The position numbers were made by a program, and so were the translations under genes. Shown piece after piece: positions 1 through 8,861 of a stretch of DNA of 64,000 nucleotides. The first letter of the stretch is position 1, and each line of letters opens with the position of its first letter. Under the pieces are notes generated by a model. The model saw only the letters and a list, made by a program, of their open reading frames with translations, searched no databases and was not told the DNA's origin. Source of the DNA: Thiocystis violascens (GTDB lineage Bacteria; Pseudomonadota; Gammaproteobacteria; Chromatiales; Chromatiaceae); assembly GCA_020721065.1 (NCBI GenBank), contig DYNM01000001.1:1-64000 (forward strand), read 5' to 3'.

Positions 1-38
1 GCGATTTTATTTATCAGCACCATTGTATGGCTTGTTCG

Positions 39-55
39 CAACTGCGTAACTCCTA
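39..55. repeat. Terminal inverted repeat of a mobile element leaving the left edge
   Basis: The 17-bp sequence CAACTGCGTAACTCCTA is identical to the right end of the 115-bp element at 37562-37676. Its orientation means the element body lies to the left, outside the window. Its outer end overlaps the stop codon of the IS607-type resolvase remnant (TAG at 53-55). The sequence just inside the repeat differs from the 37.6-kb element, so this may be a different or autonomous member of the family. Confidence 0.6.
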
Positions 56-300
56 TTTATCTAAAAATTGTTTGTTTTTGTAGCTTCGTGAGCCATAAAG
101 TCTCGCGCTAAAAACGGTAATAATTTCTAACACATCTTTTGCGAGTTCTTCTTCAAAGCGTGGTTGTTTGCCCTTATGAATAATAATGATTTCAATGCCT
201 TGTGCTTCACATAATGCAAATACCAATTCTGCACAAAACGCAATAATCGGTCTTTATGCGTAATCACCAGCCGTTTATAGTTGTCCGCAAAACTAACCAT
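53..300 (-). pseudogene. IS607-type serine resolvase (TnpA) remnant, frameshifted
   Basis: The minus strand reads NYKRLVITHKDRLLRF, then shifts frame near 231-237 and continues as AELVFALCEAQGIEI, HKGKQPRFEEELAKDVLEI and ITVFSARLYGSRSYKNKQ before a stop. These blocks are the middle and C-terminal parts of IS607-family serine resolvases. Restoring one G (TTTGGTGCA for TTTGTGCA) joins the frames. The N-terminal part with the helix-turn-helix and catalytic serine is missing and no tnpB lies beside it, so it is dead. Family assignment is by motif recognition only. Confidence 0.75.
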
Positions 301-454
301 ACAGCACCCAAGGCACGAACTGTCCTATCCAGCCTTTAGCATAGCTTGATGATTTGCTGAATACAGCCCAACGATAGGAATAAAGACAGACAAGCAGCGC
401 AAAGCTGTTGCAAGTAAAGCGAGGAGTTTTTTTGGAGCGGAAGAAATAGGAGGA

Positions 455-539
<85 letters not shown>

Positions 540-730
540 ATAGGCTTTGATCTTACGCCGCTGGCGGAAAAATTGGTATCACTGCGCCAGCACTTTATGG
601 CAATGATTTGATTATCAAAGTAAATAAATCATAATCGCGCCAGCTCCCGCGCCACCGTTCCCGCCACGCGCAGCCGCCATTTGTTAAACTCAAGCGTCTT
701 TTTTCGCACATGACATCTCACGGTTTCACG

Positions 731-1864
731 ATGAGCAGCACCGCCTTAAACAGCACTGAAGAGATCATCGCCGACCTGCGCCAAGGGCGGATGGTCATCA
801 TCATGGATGACGAAGATCGGGAAAACGAAGGCGATCTGCTTCTCGCCGCCGATTGCGTGACGCCAGAAGCAGTCAATTTCATGGCCAAATACGGGCGCGG
901 TCTGATTTGCCTCACCTTGACCAAGGACCGCTGTGAACGGCTGCGCCTGCCGCTGATGGTCAACGACAACCAAGCCGCACATTCAACCGCCTTCACCGTG
1001 TCGATTGAAGCTGCGCACGGCGTCACCACCGGCATCTCCGCTGCGGATCGCGCTGTGACCATCCGCGCTGCCGTCGCCGCCACCGCCAGCGCCAAAGACT
1101 TGGTACAGCCCGGGCACATTTTCCCACTCATGGCGCAGCCCGGCGGCGTGTTGGTTCGCGCCGGTCACACCGAAGCTGGTTGTGATCTGGCGCGGCTGGC
1201 GGGATTCAGCCCCGCTGCCGCCATCGTCGAAATTCTCAACGATGACGGCACGATGGCGCGCCGCGCAGATTTAGAACTCTTCGCGCACACGCACGGGCTA
1301 AAAATCGGCACCATCGCCGACCTGATTCAATATCGCGTCCGCCATGAAAAAGCCGTGCTGCGCGAATGCGTCTGCGATTTACCCACTGCGGAAGGCACCT
1401 TTCGACTGGTTGCCTACCGCGACAGCATCGACAACGACATCCATCTCGCCCTCACGCTCGGCGACATCAGCCCGGAGCGCCCAACGCTGGTGCGGGTACA
1501 TTTGCAAAATACCCTCTGCGATCTGTTTGAGAGCACTCGCCCCGGTTGCGGCTGGCCGCTGCGGGAGGTGATGCGCCAAATCGCTGCTGCTGGCGAAGGC
1601 GTGATTGTGATTTTGCGCAACCGCGACCGCCCTGCTGACATTCTAGCGCGACTGAAAGAGTTGCAACCTCACGATGACGACGACGCGCCAGCCACCAGTC
1701 GTCCGCAAGATCGCAACGAGCTGCGCACCTACGGCATCGGAGCGCAGATTTTGGCGGATTTGGGGGTGCGAAAAATGCGCGTGATGAGCGCCCCAAAAGC
1801 AATGCACGCCATTTCTGGCTTTGATTTAGAAGTGGTCGAATACACCGGCGGACGGTCGGTTTAA
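731..1864 (+). CDS. ribBA: 3,4-dihydroxy-2-butanone-4-phosphate synthase with degenerate GTP cyclohydrolase II domain (RibBA type)
   Basis: Residues 1-205 are a full DHBP synthase that turns ribulose 5-phosphate into the four-carbon riboflavin precursor. The acidic active-site motif [10 protein letters not shown] and the [11 protein letters not shown] motif are intact. The C-terminal half is recognisable as GTP cyclohydrolase II ([17 protein letters not shown]) but its zinc motif is altered: where the family has C-x10-C-x-C the protein reads [14 protein letters not shown], keeping only the last Cys. Opening of GTP is therefore doubtful and a separate RibA would be expected. First gene of ribBA-ribH-nusB-thiL. 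The ATG at 731 matches the usual family start (LNSTEEII); an ATG at 710 is possible. Neither has a strong ribosome binding site. Confidence 0.9.
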   Translation: MSSTALNSTEEIIADLRQGRMVIIMDDEDRENEGDLLLAADCVTPEAVNFMAKYGRGLICLTLTKDRCERLRLPLMVNDNQAAHSTAFTVSIEAAHGVTTGISAADRAVTIRAAVAATASAKDLVQPGHIFPLMAQPGGVLVRAGHTEAGCDLARLAGFSPAAAIVEILNDDGTMARRADLELFAHTHGLKIGTIADLIQYRVRHEKAVLRECVCDLPTAEGTFRLVAYRDSIDNDIHLALTLGDISPERPTLVRVHLQNTLCDLFESTRPGCGWPLREVMRQIAAAGEGVIVILRNRDRPADILARLKELQPHDDDDAPATSRPQDRNELRTYGIGAQILADLGVRKMRVMSAPKAMHAISGFDLEVVEYTGGRSV

Positions 1865-1879
1865 CCGGAGATTTTTGTG

Positions 1880-2353
1880 ATGACAATCAAAACGATAGAA
1901 GGTAATTTTTGTGCAGCCAGCGAGATGCGGTTTTGTCTCGTCGTTGCCCGTTGGAACAGCTTTGTGGTGGACAGTCTCGAACAGGGCGCACTCGATGCGC
2001 TGCGGCGGCACGGCGTCAGCGATGAGCAATTGACCATCGTGCGCGTGCCCGGCGCGTTTGAGATGCCGGTGGCGCTTGAACGGCTCGCCGCGCAAGGTGG
2101 TTATGACGCCATCATCGCGTTGGGCGCAGTGATTCGTGGTGGCACGCCACATTTTGAATATGTCGCTGGTGAGTGCGTCAAAGGCATGGCGCAGGTCAGT
2201 TTGAAACACGGGCTGCCGGTCGCGTTCGGCGTGTTGACGGTCGATAGCATCGAACAGGCGATTGAACGCGCTGGCACCAAAGCGGGCAATAAAGGCGCAG
2301 AAGCGGCGCTCTCGGCGCTGGAAATGGCGAACCTGCTGCGGGCGCTCGGTTAA
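1880..2353 (+). CDS. ribH: 6,7-dimethyl-8-ribityllumazine synthase
   Basis: Lumazine synthase joins the DHBP product with the ribitylaminopyrimidine in the penultimate riboflavin step. The protein of about 157 residues has the normal length and shows the substrate motifs [23 protein letters not shown] (catalytic His) and [13 protein letters not shown], plus the late phosphate-binding KGAEAA segment. It follows ribBA by 15 bp. A GGAG at 1867-1870 serves either the ATG at 1880 (chosen) or an in-frame GTG at 1877. The next gene, nusB, starts 4 bp after the stop, so the two are presumably co-transcribed and coupled. Confidence 0.96.
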   Translation: MTIKTIEGNFCAASEMRFCLVVARWNSFVVDSLEQGALDALRRHGVSDEQLTIVRVPGAFEMPVALERLAAQGGYDAIIALGAVIRGGTPHFEYVAGECVKGMAQVSLKHGLPVAFGVLTVDSIEQAIERAGTKAGNKGAEAALSALEMANLLRALG

Positions 2354-2357
2354 GAAA

Positions 2358-2891
2358 ATGAGCATTCCTGAAAAAATCACTCCGCGTCGCCAATCCCGGC
2401 GTTATGCCGTGCTGGCGCTGTATCAATGGCAATTGACCGGCGACAACCCGCTGACGATCAAACGCCATCTGCTTGATGATCCCGAATGGCTCGACGCGGT
2501 GGCGATGTCGTTGACGGGCGCGGATGACGACGCGCCAACCGATCCGCAGCTCCGTTATCAATTCAACCTCGAATTGCTGGAGGAATTGCTGACCGGCGTG
2601 CCGCAGCAGATCACCGTCATTGACGCGCAATTGGCGCGATTTCTGGATCGCCCGCTGGATCAAGTTGATCCGGTGGAGTTGGCGATTTTGCGGCTCGGCG
2701 CGTTTGAAATTCTGTGTGCTGACAACATTCCCGACCGCGTGGCGATTAACGAAGCCATCGAATTGACCAAGCTGCTCGGTGCGCACGACGGGCACAAATA
2801 CGTCAACGGCGTGCTCGATAAAATCTCCCGCCACCACGCGCTGCAAGTCGCGCAGGCTCAACGTGCGGCGGCGCAGTCAACTGATGTCTGA
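2358..2891 (+). CDS. nusB: Transcription antitermination factor NusB
   Basis: NusB binds boxA RNA together with NusE (S10) in rRNA antitermination complexes. The 177-residue protein begins with PRRQSRRYAVLALYQWQLTG and has the family blocks DPVELAILRLGAFEIL, DRVAINEAIELTKLLG and KYVNGVLDKI. The ATG at 2358, 4 bp after ribH, is chosen over longer in-frame starts inside ribH. It is somewhat longer than the E. coli protein, with an extra alanine/glutamine-rich tail. It overlaps thiL by 8 bp. The ribH-nusB-thiL order is common in Gammaproteobacteria. Confidence 0.95.
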   Translation: MSIPEKITPRRQSRRYAVLALYQWQLTGDNPLTIKRHLLDDPEWLDAVAMSLTGADDDAPTDPQLRYQFNLELLEELLTGVPQQITVIDAQLARFLDRPLDQVDPVELAILRLGAFEILCADNIPDRVAINEAIELTKLLGAHDGHKYVNGVLDKISRHHALQVAQAQRAAAQSTDV

Positions 2892-3840
2892 GTTCGCCCT
2901 GATTCGCCAATTTTTCACCGCGCTCGGCGCAGCGCGAGCGGATGTCGCGCTCGGCGTTGGTGACGACTGCGCCCTGCTCAAGGTTCCTGCTGGGCAGCAG
3001 TTGGCAGTCAGCATCGACACCTTGACGGCGGGAGTGCATTTCTTTGCGGATTGCGCTCCGGCCGCAGTCGGTCATAAAGCACTCGCCGTTGGTCTCAGCG
3101 ATCTGGCGGCGATGGGCGCACAACCGGCGTGGGCAACGCTGGCGCTGACGCTGCCGAGCGCAGATGCGGCATGGTTGGCAGCATTCAGCGCCGGATTTGC
3201 GGAGTTGGCTCACGCGCATGATGTTCAATTAGTCGGCGGCGATACGACTCGCGGCGCGTTGAGTGTGACGGTGCAGGTACACGGTTTTATCCCTGACGGC
3301 GCAGCGGTGCGGCGAGCAGGGGCGCAGGTTGGCGATGTGATTTGCGTCAGCGGTACTTTGGGCGATGCCGGGCTAGCGCTGCGGGGAATGCTGGCTGGCA
3401 GCGCAGTTGCACCTGAATTGCAGCAGCGGCTGGAGTATCCGACGCCGCGAGTGCAGTTAGGGCTGGCGCTGCGCGGGTTGGCGACGGCGATGATTGATTT
3501 ATCTGACGGGTTATTTGGCGATCTCGCGCATCTGCTGACGGCATCTGGCGTGGGCGCAGAAGTGGCGCTGGCGCAACTGCCGTTATCACCGTTGGTCGCA
3601 GCGGCGGTGGCGCAAGCAGACGACTGGGCGCTGCCGCTCGCCAGTGGCGATGATTATGAATTGTGCTGCTGCGTTCCTGCAGCGCAGCTCGCCACTGCGC
3701 AGGCACGAGCGGCTGCTGTTGGCGTGGCGTTGCAGCCGATTGGACGGATTGAGGCGGCAACCGGAGTGCGCTGGCGCTTGCCTAACGGTGAGATGTGGTG
3801 CGCTGTCGCTGGCAGTTATGATCATTTTGCAACCAGTTGA
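2884..3840 (+). CDS. thiL: Thiamine-monophosphate kinase
   Basis: ThiL phosphorylates thiamine monophosphate to thiamine pyrophosphate with ATP. The 318-residue protein has the N-terminal LGVGDDCALL metal-binding motif, the DTLTAGVHF loop, the LAVGLSDLAAMGAQP segment, VGGDTTRG, and the C-terminal IDLSDGLFGDL and SGDDYELC motifs. These are characteristic of this AIR-synthase-fold family. The start at 2884 overlaps the nusB 3' end by 8 bp. The stop at 3838-3840 is 10 bp from the following small lipoprotein gene, which may be the last gene of the operon. Confidence 0.95.
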   Translation: MSEFALIRQFFTALGAARADVALGVGDDCALLKVPAGQQLAVSIDTLTAGVHFFADCAPAAVGHKALAVGLSDLAAMGAQPAWATLALTLPSADAAWLAAFSAGFAELAHAHDVQLVGGDTTRGALSVTVQVHGFIPDGAAVRRAGAQVGDVICVSGTLGDAGLALRGMLAGSAVAPELQQRLEYPTPRVQLGLALRGLATAMIDLSDGLFGDLAHLLTASGVGAEVALAQLPLSPLVAAAVAQADDWALPLASGDDYELCCCVPAAQLATAQARAAAVGVALQPIGRIEAATGVRWRLPNGEMWCAVAGSYDHFATS

Positions 3841-3850
3841 GGCGGCGGAG

Positions 3851-4120
3851 ATGCGCAAACGATGGAGCTGGGGGGTGATCGCGGTGGTGGGGTTTGCCGC
3901 ATTGGGAGGCTGCGGCGGTAGCGGTGCGTTAAATAAAAACGAGGAGTTGCCGGTGTTTTGTCTGACAAAACCGGATGCCGGACCGGGGCGAGCGCGAGAA
4001 CAACGGTTTTATTACGACTACCGCGACAATCGTTGCAAAGCCTTTTATTACGGTGGTCGCCAAGGGCGCGTACCGTTTCAGACTTTGCAGGATTGCCGCG
4101 ATGCTTGCGTTGCTGAATGA
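3851..4120 (+). CDS. Small Kunitz/BPTI-like lipoprotein lacking one disulfide pair
   Basis: An 89-residue protein with a lipoprotein signal peptide (basic MRKR, hydrophobic stretch, lipobox LGGC with Cys21) followed by a Kunitz-like domain at residues 36-87. Aligned by eye to BPTI it has FCLTKPDAGPGRAR (BPTI FCLEPPYTGPCKAR), RFYYDYRDNRC, then AFYYGGR, and the closing CRDAC. Spacing between aligned positions is 9, 16, 8, 12 and 4 residues, one shorter than BPTI in the fourth. Cysteines equivalent to 5, 30, 51 and 55 are present (37, 62, 82, 86); 14 and 38 are replaced by Gly46 and Arg70. The residue after Gly46, the P1 position, is Arg. GGAG lies just before the ATG. Function unknown; a periplasmic serine-protease inhibitor is an inference. 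Confidence 0.75.
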   Translation: MRKRWSWGVIAVVGFAALGGCGGSGALNKNEELPVFCLTKPDAGPGRAREQRFYYDYRDNRCKAFYYGGRQGRVPFQTLQDCRDACVAE

Positions 4121-4126
4121 CGGCGC

Positions 4127-5602
4127 TCAGATGCCAACTTTCAATTTTTGTCCGGGGCGAATGTGCTCATCTTCAGCACTCATCTGATTAAGACGCCGCA
4201 ATTCTCCAATAGATAAACCATTGATCGCGGCGACGCGATAAAGCGTTTCTTGCGGCTGCACGACGTGATAACGCGGCGCAGTCGTCACCTTTTTGGCGAC
4301 TACGCGCTCGGTGGATGCGGCAGCAGGCGGACGTGACGACGTTGGTTTTGCCGCTGTCTGCGCCAGCAGCGAGCTTGTGACTGGCGGCGGTTGGCGACCA
4401 ACGCGCCGAATCGAACCTTCCGGCAGCCAGATGGTGCTGCCAGCGGGAAGATTGGCACGTCCACCGCGCACGGCATCACCCCAATGCAGATTCAAATCTG
4501 CCAAGCGAGCGCGAGAGGTGCGGTAATGTTGGGCAAGATGATCGACTGGCATGGCGCTGGCAAGCACCAAGCGGTCATGTGGCCACGGGCGTTCGTAGTT
4601 GATGCCGCCGGGAAAATAGCGGCGCGGATTGCGAGCGACTTCACGAGCGGCGAGAAATTCGGCGTAGTAATTGCGCGACGCAAATCCAAAGGCTTTACCG
4701 TTGTAATTCTTAACAATTTTTCCGATATGATCGCCGTGTTGGGCTTTGGCTTTGGCCATGCCGCCTTGCCCGTGATTGTAGGAAGTGACCGCTAGTGGCC
4801 AGCTTTTTAAGCGTCGATAGGCTTGTGCCAAATACCGCGCTGCGCCATCGGCCGCCAAAATGGGGTCATATCGCTCGTCAACCGTGTCATTCACCGTCAT
4901 ATATGCCCGCCCGGTCGCCGGCATGAATTGCCACACGCCGCTGGCACCAACTTTTGATTTCGCTTTCATCTGAAAAGACGATTCGACGTGCGGCAAATAG
5001 GCGAGGTCTTCCGGCACGCCGTGACTGCGCATGATCTCGCGGAAGGCTTCATCGTAGCGTCCGCTCACTTCTAAACTGGTTTGAAACCGCTCCCGCAAAC
5101 CGCGCTGCGCCCGCACCCGTTCTGCCGCGCCATACACCGCTGCCTTGCCGCCGCTGCGCTCAAACTTTGCCAACGTGTCCTTGTCGCTCGCACTCAGGCG
5201 TTGCCCCGCACGAAGCCGATTTTCTAAATCCCGCAGCGCGGCGACATGTGCGCTGAGGCGTTCTTCAATCCACGCTTTTTGCGTGGTGTTGTAACCACCT
5301 TGCGCAGTGCCGGGGATGGTGGCGACCTCGTAAATCACGCCCAGATGTTCATCGTCGTGAATGGCGACCTCGCCGCGTCCCCACACGCCATAAACATGCC
5401 GCCAGAAATCGACGTTGTCTTTGATTTCATTGGGAATTGGGAAGGCAGATGAGCCTTCGATGTCATTGGCACCGAACGTACCGCGTTTGCCGCCTGAGCC
5501 AGCGCAGCCGTTGAGGAGCAAGGAAACAATCAGCAGGAACAGTGGCACTGACCAGAACTGACGGAACAATTGTGGAGGTATGTGGGAAGTGTGTCGTGGC
5601 AT
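4127..5602 (-). CDS. mltD: Membrane-bound lytic murein transglycosylase D (LysM lipoprotein)
   Basis: Cleaves peptidoglycan glycan strands to 1,6-anhydromuropeptides at the outer membrane. The 491-residue protein has a signal peptide with lipobox LLLNGC near residue 33. An SLT domain follows at about 185-320, with the catalytic Glu in PHVESSF, the GASGVWQFMP motif and AVTSYNHGQGGM. One LysM repeat ends the protein (YHVVQPQETLYRVAAINGLS, about residue 445 on). Many MltD proteins carry two or more LysM repeats, so the wall-binding tail is short. It converges on the Kunitz-like gene, with only 6 bp between their ends. Confidence 0.93.
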   Translation of the reverse strand: MPRHTSHIPPQLFRQFWSVPLFLLIVSLLLNGCAGSGGKRGTFGANDIEGSSAFPIPNEIKDNVDFWRHVYGVWGRGEVAIHDDEHLGVIYEVATIPGTAQGGYNTTQKAWIEERLSAHVAALRDLENRLRAGQRLSASDKDTLAKFERSGGKAAVYGAAERVRAQRGLRERFQTSLEVSGRYDEAFREIMRSHGVPEDLAYLPHVESSFQMKAKSKVGASGVWQFMPATGRAYMTVNDTVDERYDPILAADGAARYLAQAYRRLKSWPLAVTSYNHGQGGMAKAKAQHGDHIGKIVKNYNGKAFGFASRNYYAEFLAAREVARNPRRYFPGGINYERPWPHDRLVLASAMPVDHLAQHYRTSRARLADLNLHWGDAVRGGRANLPAGSTIWLPEGSIRRVGRQPPPVTSSLLAQTAAKPTSSRPPAAASTERVVAKKVTTAPRYHVVQPQETLYRVAAINGLSIGELRRLNQMSAEDEHIRPGQKLKVGI

Positions 5603-5686
5603 GAGGCATGTTCTCTATCACAGAAACGGGGTGAAGTATCTGGCACAACATCCCGTTTTGCAAACAAATATCCTCATGTTGAGGTG

Positions 5687-6286
5687 TCATGCGCTGTGCA
5701 ATGGCGAGACTCCAGCCGCTTCTAATAAGGCAATCAAGCGAATCAACGGCAGTCCGATTAACGCATTCGGATCATCTCCTTCCAGCCGCGCAAATAAGGC
5801 AATGCCCAAACCTTCAGATTTGAAACTGCCTGCACAATCAAAGGGTTGTTCACGATCAAGATAGGCGTCAATTTGCGAGCGCGTCAACGGACGAAAATGC
5901 ACCCGAAACGGTTCCACCAGCGTCTGTGCGTGTCCGGTCCGCGCATCCAACAGGCACAACCCCGTTTGAAATAACACGCAGCGCCCGGCGGCGCGTTCCA
6001 GTTGACCTACCGCCGTCGCTCGATCACCGGGCTTGCCCAGCACCAGATCGTCCAGCACGGCGACCTGATCTGAGCCGATGATGAGGGCGTCAGGATGTGC
6101 GACCGCCACTGCCTGCGCCTTGGCAAGTGCGAGCCGACTCACCAACGCAGTCGGCGTTTCGGCGGGCTGGCGCGTTTCATCGACTCGTGGCGCGACGGCG
6201 GTAAATGGCAACCCCAGCCGCGCCAGCAACTCACGGCGATACGGCGAGGTGGAGGCTAAAACCAGCGGTGGTTGCGATGGTTTCAT
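5687..6286 (-). CDS. Maf-family nucleotide pyrophosphatase (YceF type)
   Basis: A house-cleaning pyrophosphatase of 199 residues. The LASTSPYRRELLARLGLPF opening, the DETRQP motif, IIGSDQVAVL and the C-terminal GLPLIRLIALL are Maf hallmarks. The Ser-Asp-Gln-Val-Ala loop is typical of the YceF/Maf2 branch, active on 7-methyl-GTP in E. coli, rather than the dTTP/UTP branch. Its ATG overlaps the stop of the chemoreceptor gene by 4 bp (ATGA), so it is probably translated from the same message, although the functions seem unrelated. Confidence 0.9.
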   Translation of the reverse strand: MKPSQPPLVLASTSPYRRELLARLGLPFTAVAPRVDETRQPAETPTALVSRLALAKAQAVAVAHPDALIIGSDQVAVLDDLVLGKPGDRATAVGQLERAAGRCVLFQTGLCLLDARTGHAQTLVEPFRVHFRPLTRSQIDAYLDREQPFDCAGSFKSEGLGIALFARLEGDDPNALIGLPLIRLIALLEAAGVSPLHSA

Positions 6287-8526
6287 GCAGCTCTCGGCAA
6301 TTGAAAGATGGAGACGATCTCGCTCAAGGTGCGAGCTTGTTCGCTGAGACTTTCAGCAGCAGCGGCAGCTTGTTCGACCAATGCCGCATTTTGTTGGGTG
6401 ACGGCATCCGTGTGACCGATGTTGTGCATCATCTGCGCAATATCAGCCGATTGTTGACGACTAGCGGCGCTGATGTCGGTGATGAGGGCGGCGACTTCGC
6501 GGAAATTGACCACCAATTCCGCCATCGTGCGCCCGGTGGCTTCGACCTGATGGACGCCTTCGTTGATGCGCCCCACGCTGTCATCAATCAACGTCTTGGT
6601 TTCCTTGGCAGCTTGCGCACTGCGCTGGGCGAGATTGCGCACTTCAGCGGCAACCACCGCAAAACCGCGTCCCAATTCACCGGCACGAGCGGCTTCGACG
6701 GCGGCATTGAGTGCCAAGATGTTGGTTTGAAAGGCGATGGAGTCGATCACGCTGATGATGTCGGCGATCTTGGTGCTGGAGAGTTGAATGGTGCCCATTG
6801 TGGCGATCACGCTGTCTACCATGTCGCCGCCTTGCCGCACGATGTTATTGGCCTGACGGGTGATCTGATTGGCTTGCGTGGCGTTATCAGCGTTGTGTTG
6901 CACGGCAGTGGTGAGCGTTTTCATGCTGACGACGGTGTCCTGCAAATTGCTGGCTTGTTCCTCGGTGCGACTGGCGAGATGAGTATTGCCGGCGGCGATG
7001 TCCTGTGCGGCTGAACTGACAACTCCGGTGGTTTCGATGATTTGGGCGATGAGATCGCGCAAACAATCGACCGTCGCATTGGTGTCATCTTGGAGCTGAC
7101 CAAACACGCCAACATGAGCGCCAGTCATGCGCCGGGTTAAATCACCCGCTGCCAGCGCCCGTAACACCGTGCCGACCTCCTCCAAACCCTGCGCCACGAT
7201 GGTCAGCAACACGTTGACGCGAGTGGCGACTTCCAGAAAAAAGCCTTGTTTATCTTCGGTGGTGAGGCGCTGCGAAAAGTCACCATTGCCGGCAGCAGCG
7301 ATCACGCCCGCGATTTCCTGCTCGGCAACCACCTCGGCGGTGCGATCCAGCCATTGCGTCACGCGCCCCTGATAGTCGCCCGCATCCGTGCGTACCGGAC
7401 TGACGGTGACGCGCAAATGACGCTGCGCCAGCACGGTGTCGAGCGAGCGGGTCACGCTCAACTCAGTGCGATAAGCAGCGCGAGTGGTTTCATCTTCAAA
7501 GTAATTGGATAAACGTTCACCCAATAGCGCCTTGACATCGCGCCCCGGCGTGCGCCGCTCGGCAATCTCCGTCCACAATTGCGCGGCGGCATGATTGAAA
7601 TACACCAGCCGATGTTGATCATCCGATACAGTCACAGGCACCGTCACATTGTCCAACGCAAAGCGCACCCGTTGATTTTCAGCAGAGGTATGACGCTCCA
7701 AAGTAATATGCGTTTTAAGTTCATGCTGCATCTCTTTTATTGCTGCCAAGATGCTCGTTTTTTGATTATAACGCACCACAATATCCATTTCTAAATCATC
7801 ATTTGCAATGCGATTCGCAATCTGCACAATCTCCGCAGGTTCACCGCCCAACTGCCGCAGCAAATCACGCAGAAAAAACAGCGATAACAGAATAGCAATC
7901 ATCAACCCACTACCCGCCACAATGATAAATTCCCATTGCGTATATTCAGCAATCATTTCAACCGCGCTGGTTTCAGTTTTAATTTGCTGATAAAAGTGGG
8001 ATTCAATGCTATGTGTCAGGTCTACCATTTTCTCTGAAACGGCACGATCACTTCCAATAACTTGCTGATCAATTTGATAACCGTCGCTTGGTTCTGACAG
8101 CTTAACTCTTTGTAAAATAGCGATATATTGATTCGTTAACGTGTTGTGTTGCGTTTTAAGCTGTTCCGCTTCAATGGTAGATAGGTGAATTTTATCCAGT
8201 AACTGTAATGTAATTTTAAGTTGATTTTGGACAATTTGGCTTTCCCGATAAAACTGAGCAAAATACTTTTTATAGCTATTTTGATCGCTACCTCGAAGTA
8301 AGATATTTTTCCATTCTTGCACCTGTATTTTAAAGTGAAGATGCGCAGCTTCAATCGCGTTTGCAACGGCAACTTCAGTGCTGACCATTTCTAAACCAGC
8401 GTGACTTTTATTGGACAAATAGTGAACGTTGCGAATTCCTAAACTCACGATTGCCAGCAGCAAAAGCGCAACCAACATTAAAAAAGCAGTCATCTTCGTG
8501 CGTATTGTCATGTGCATCCCCATCAT
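6283..8526 (-). CDS. Methyl-accepting chemotaxis protein with PAS domain
   Basis: A 747-residue inner-membrane chemoreceptor. It has an N-terminal membrane segment (about 10-30), a periplasmic four-helix-type sensor region of about 160 residues, a second membrane segment near 200-220, then a HAMP-like stretch. A PAS-like segment (RFALDNVTVPVTVSDDQHRL) precedes two further HAMP-like repeats (NGDFSQRL, AGDLTRRM). The signalling tip is IDSIAFQTNILALNAAVEAA with the following GRGFAVVAAEVRNLAQRSA, which contacts CheA/CheW. The ligand cannot be deduced. The ORF begins ATG-ATG-GGG-ATG-CAC-ATG; the last of these (8511) may be the true start. Confidence 0.9.
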   Translation of the reverse strand: MMGMHMTIRTKMTAFLMLVALLLLAIVSLGIRNVHYLSNKSHAGLEMVSTEVAVANAIEAAHLHFKIQVQEWKNILLRGSDQNSYKKYFAQFYRESQIVQNQLKITLQLLDKIHLSTIEAEQLKTQHNTLTNQYIAILQRVKLSEPSDGYQIDQQVIGSDRAVSEKMVDLTHSIESHFYQQIKTETSAVEMIAEYTQWEFIIVAGSGLMIAILLSLFFLRDLLRQLGGEPAEIVQIANRIANDDLEMDIVVRYNQKTSILAAIKEMQHELKTHITLERHTSAENQRVRFALDNVTVPVTVSDDQHRLVYFNHAAAQLWTEIAERRTPGRDVKALLGERLSNYFEDETTRAAYRTELSVTRSLDTVLAQRHLRVTVSPVRTDAGDYQGRVTQWLDRTAEVVAEQEIAGVIAAAGNGDFSQRLTTEDKQGFFLEVATRVNVLLTIVAQGLEEVGTVLRALAAGDLTRRMTGAHVGVFGQLQDDTNATVDCLRDLIAQIIETTGVVSSAAQDIAAGNTHLASRTEEQASNLQDTVVSMKTLTTAVQHNADNATQANQITRQANNIVRQGGDMVDSVIATMGTIQLSSTKIADIISVIDSIAFQTNILALNAAVEAARAGELGRGFAVVAAEVRNLAQRSAQAAKETKTLIDDSVGRINEGVHQVEATGRTMAELVVNFREVAALITDISAASRQQSADIAQMMHNIGHTDAVTQQNAALVEQAAAAAESLSEQARTLSEIVSIFQLPRAA

Positions 8527-8792
8527 TTTACAATCTACTATTCAAATGCTTATGTATTCTTTCGAGCGTCCGTCCATCACTTTTATAACACAGTTTTTTG
8601 CACAATTGTTGACTTTATTAGCCAGCACTTATTCTGCACCAAAATGGCGTTATTTTAATGGCAGTGTTGATAAGACTGGTGCAGTTAAAAACAGTTGTCA
8701 GTGCTCAGTAAAAACACTGTTGTCATCAATAATTAACAAATAAATCAACCTTTTATATCGTAGATAGTGAAAAAAACCGCCATCGTTGCGAC
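8527..8792. other. Intergenic region upstream of the chemoreceptor gene
   Basis: No convincing coding sequence lies between the chemoreceptor start and the RRM-gene terminator. The stretch is AT-rich and holds repeated ACAGTTGTCA / ACTGTTGTCA segments around 8690-8725. It should carry the chemoreceptor promoter on the minus strand, but I could not fix -35/-10 boxes. Confidence 0.4.
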
Positions 8793-8827
8793 AAAAAAAA
8801 CCGCCAACTGCAAACCACAGTTGACGG
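8793..8827 (-). terminator. Rho-independent terminator of the RRM protein gene
   Basis: On the minus strand CCGTCAACTG and CAGTTGGCGG form a 10-bp stem (with one G-U) around TGGTTTG, followed by eight T residues. It sits 35 bp after the RRM gene stop. Confidence 0.85.
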
Positions 8828-8861
8828 CACGAGAGCAACCGCTCTGGTGTTGAGTGTCGTG

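Noticed and set aside
541..730. FMN riboswitch upstream of ribBA
   Set aside because: None of the conserved FMN-element segments (AGGG...GGTGAAATTCC type) can be found; the leader shows no clear fold.
6205..7014. Long plus-strand ORFs inside the chemoreceptor gene, and similar long antisense ORFs in rnr, alaS, bchH and recA
   Set aside because: They mirror well-recognised genes, have no family features, and reflect codon bias rather than coding.
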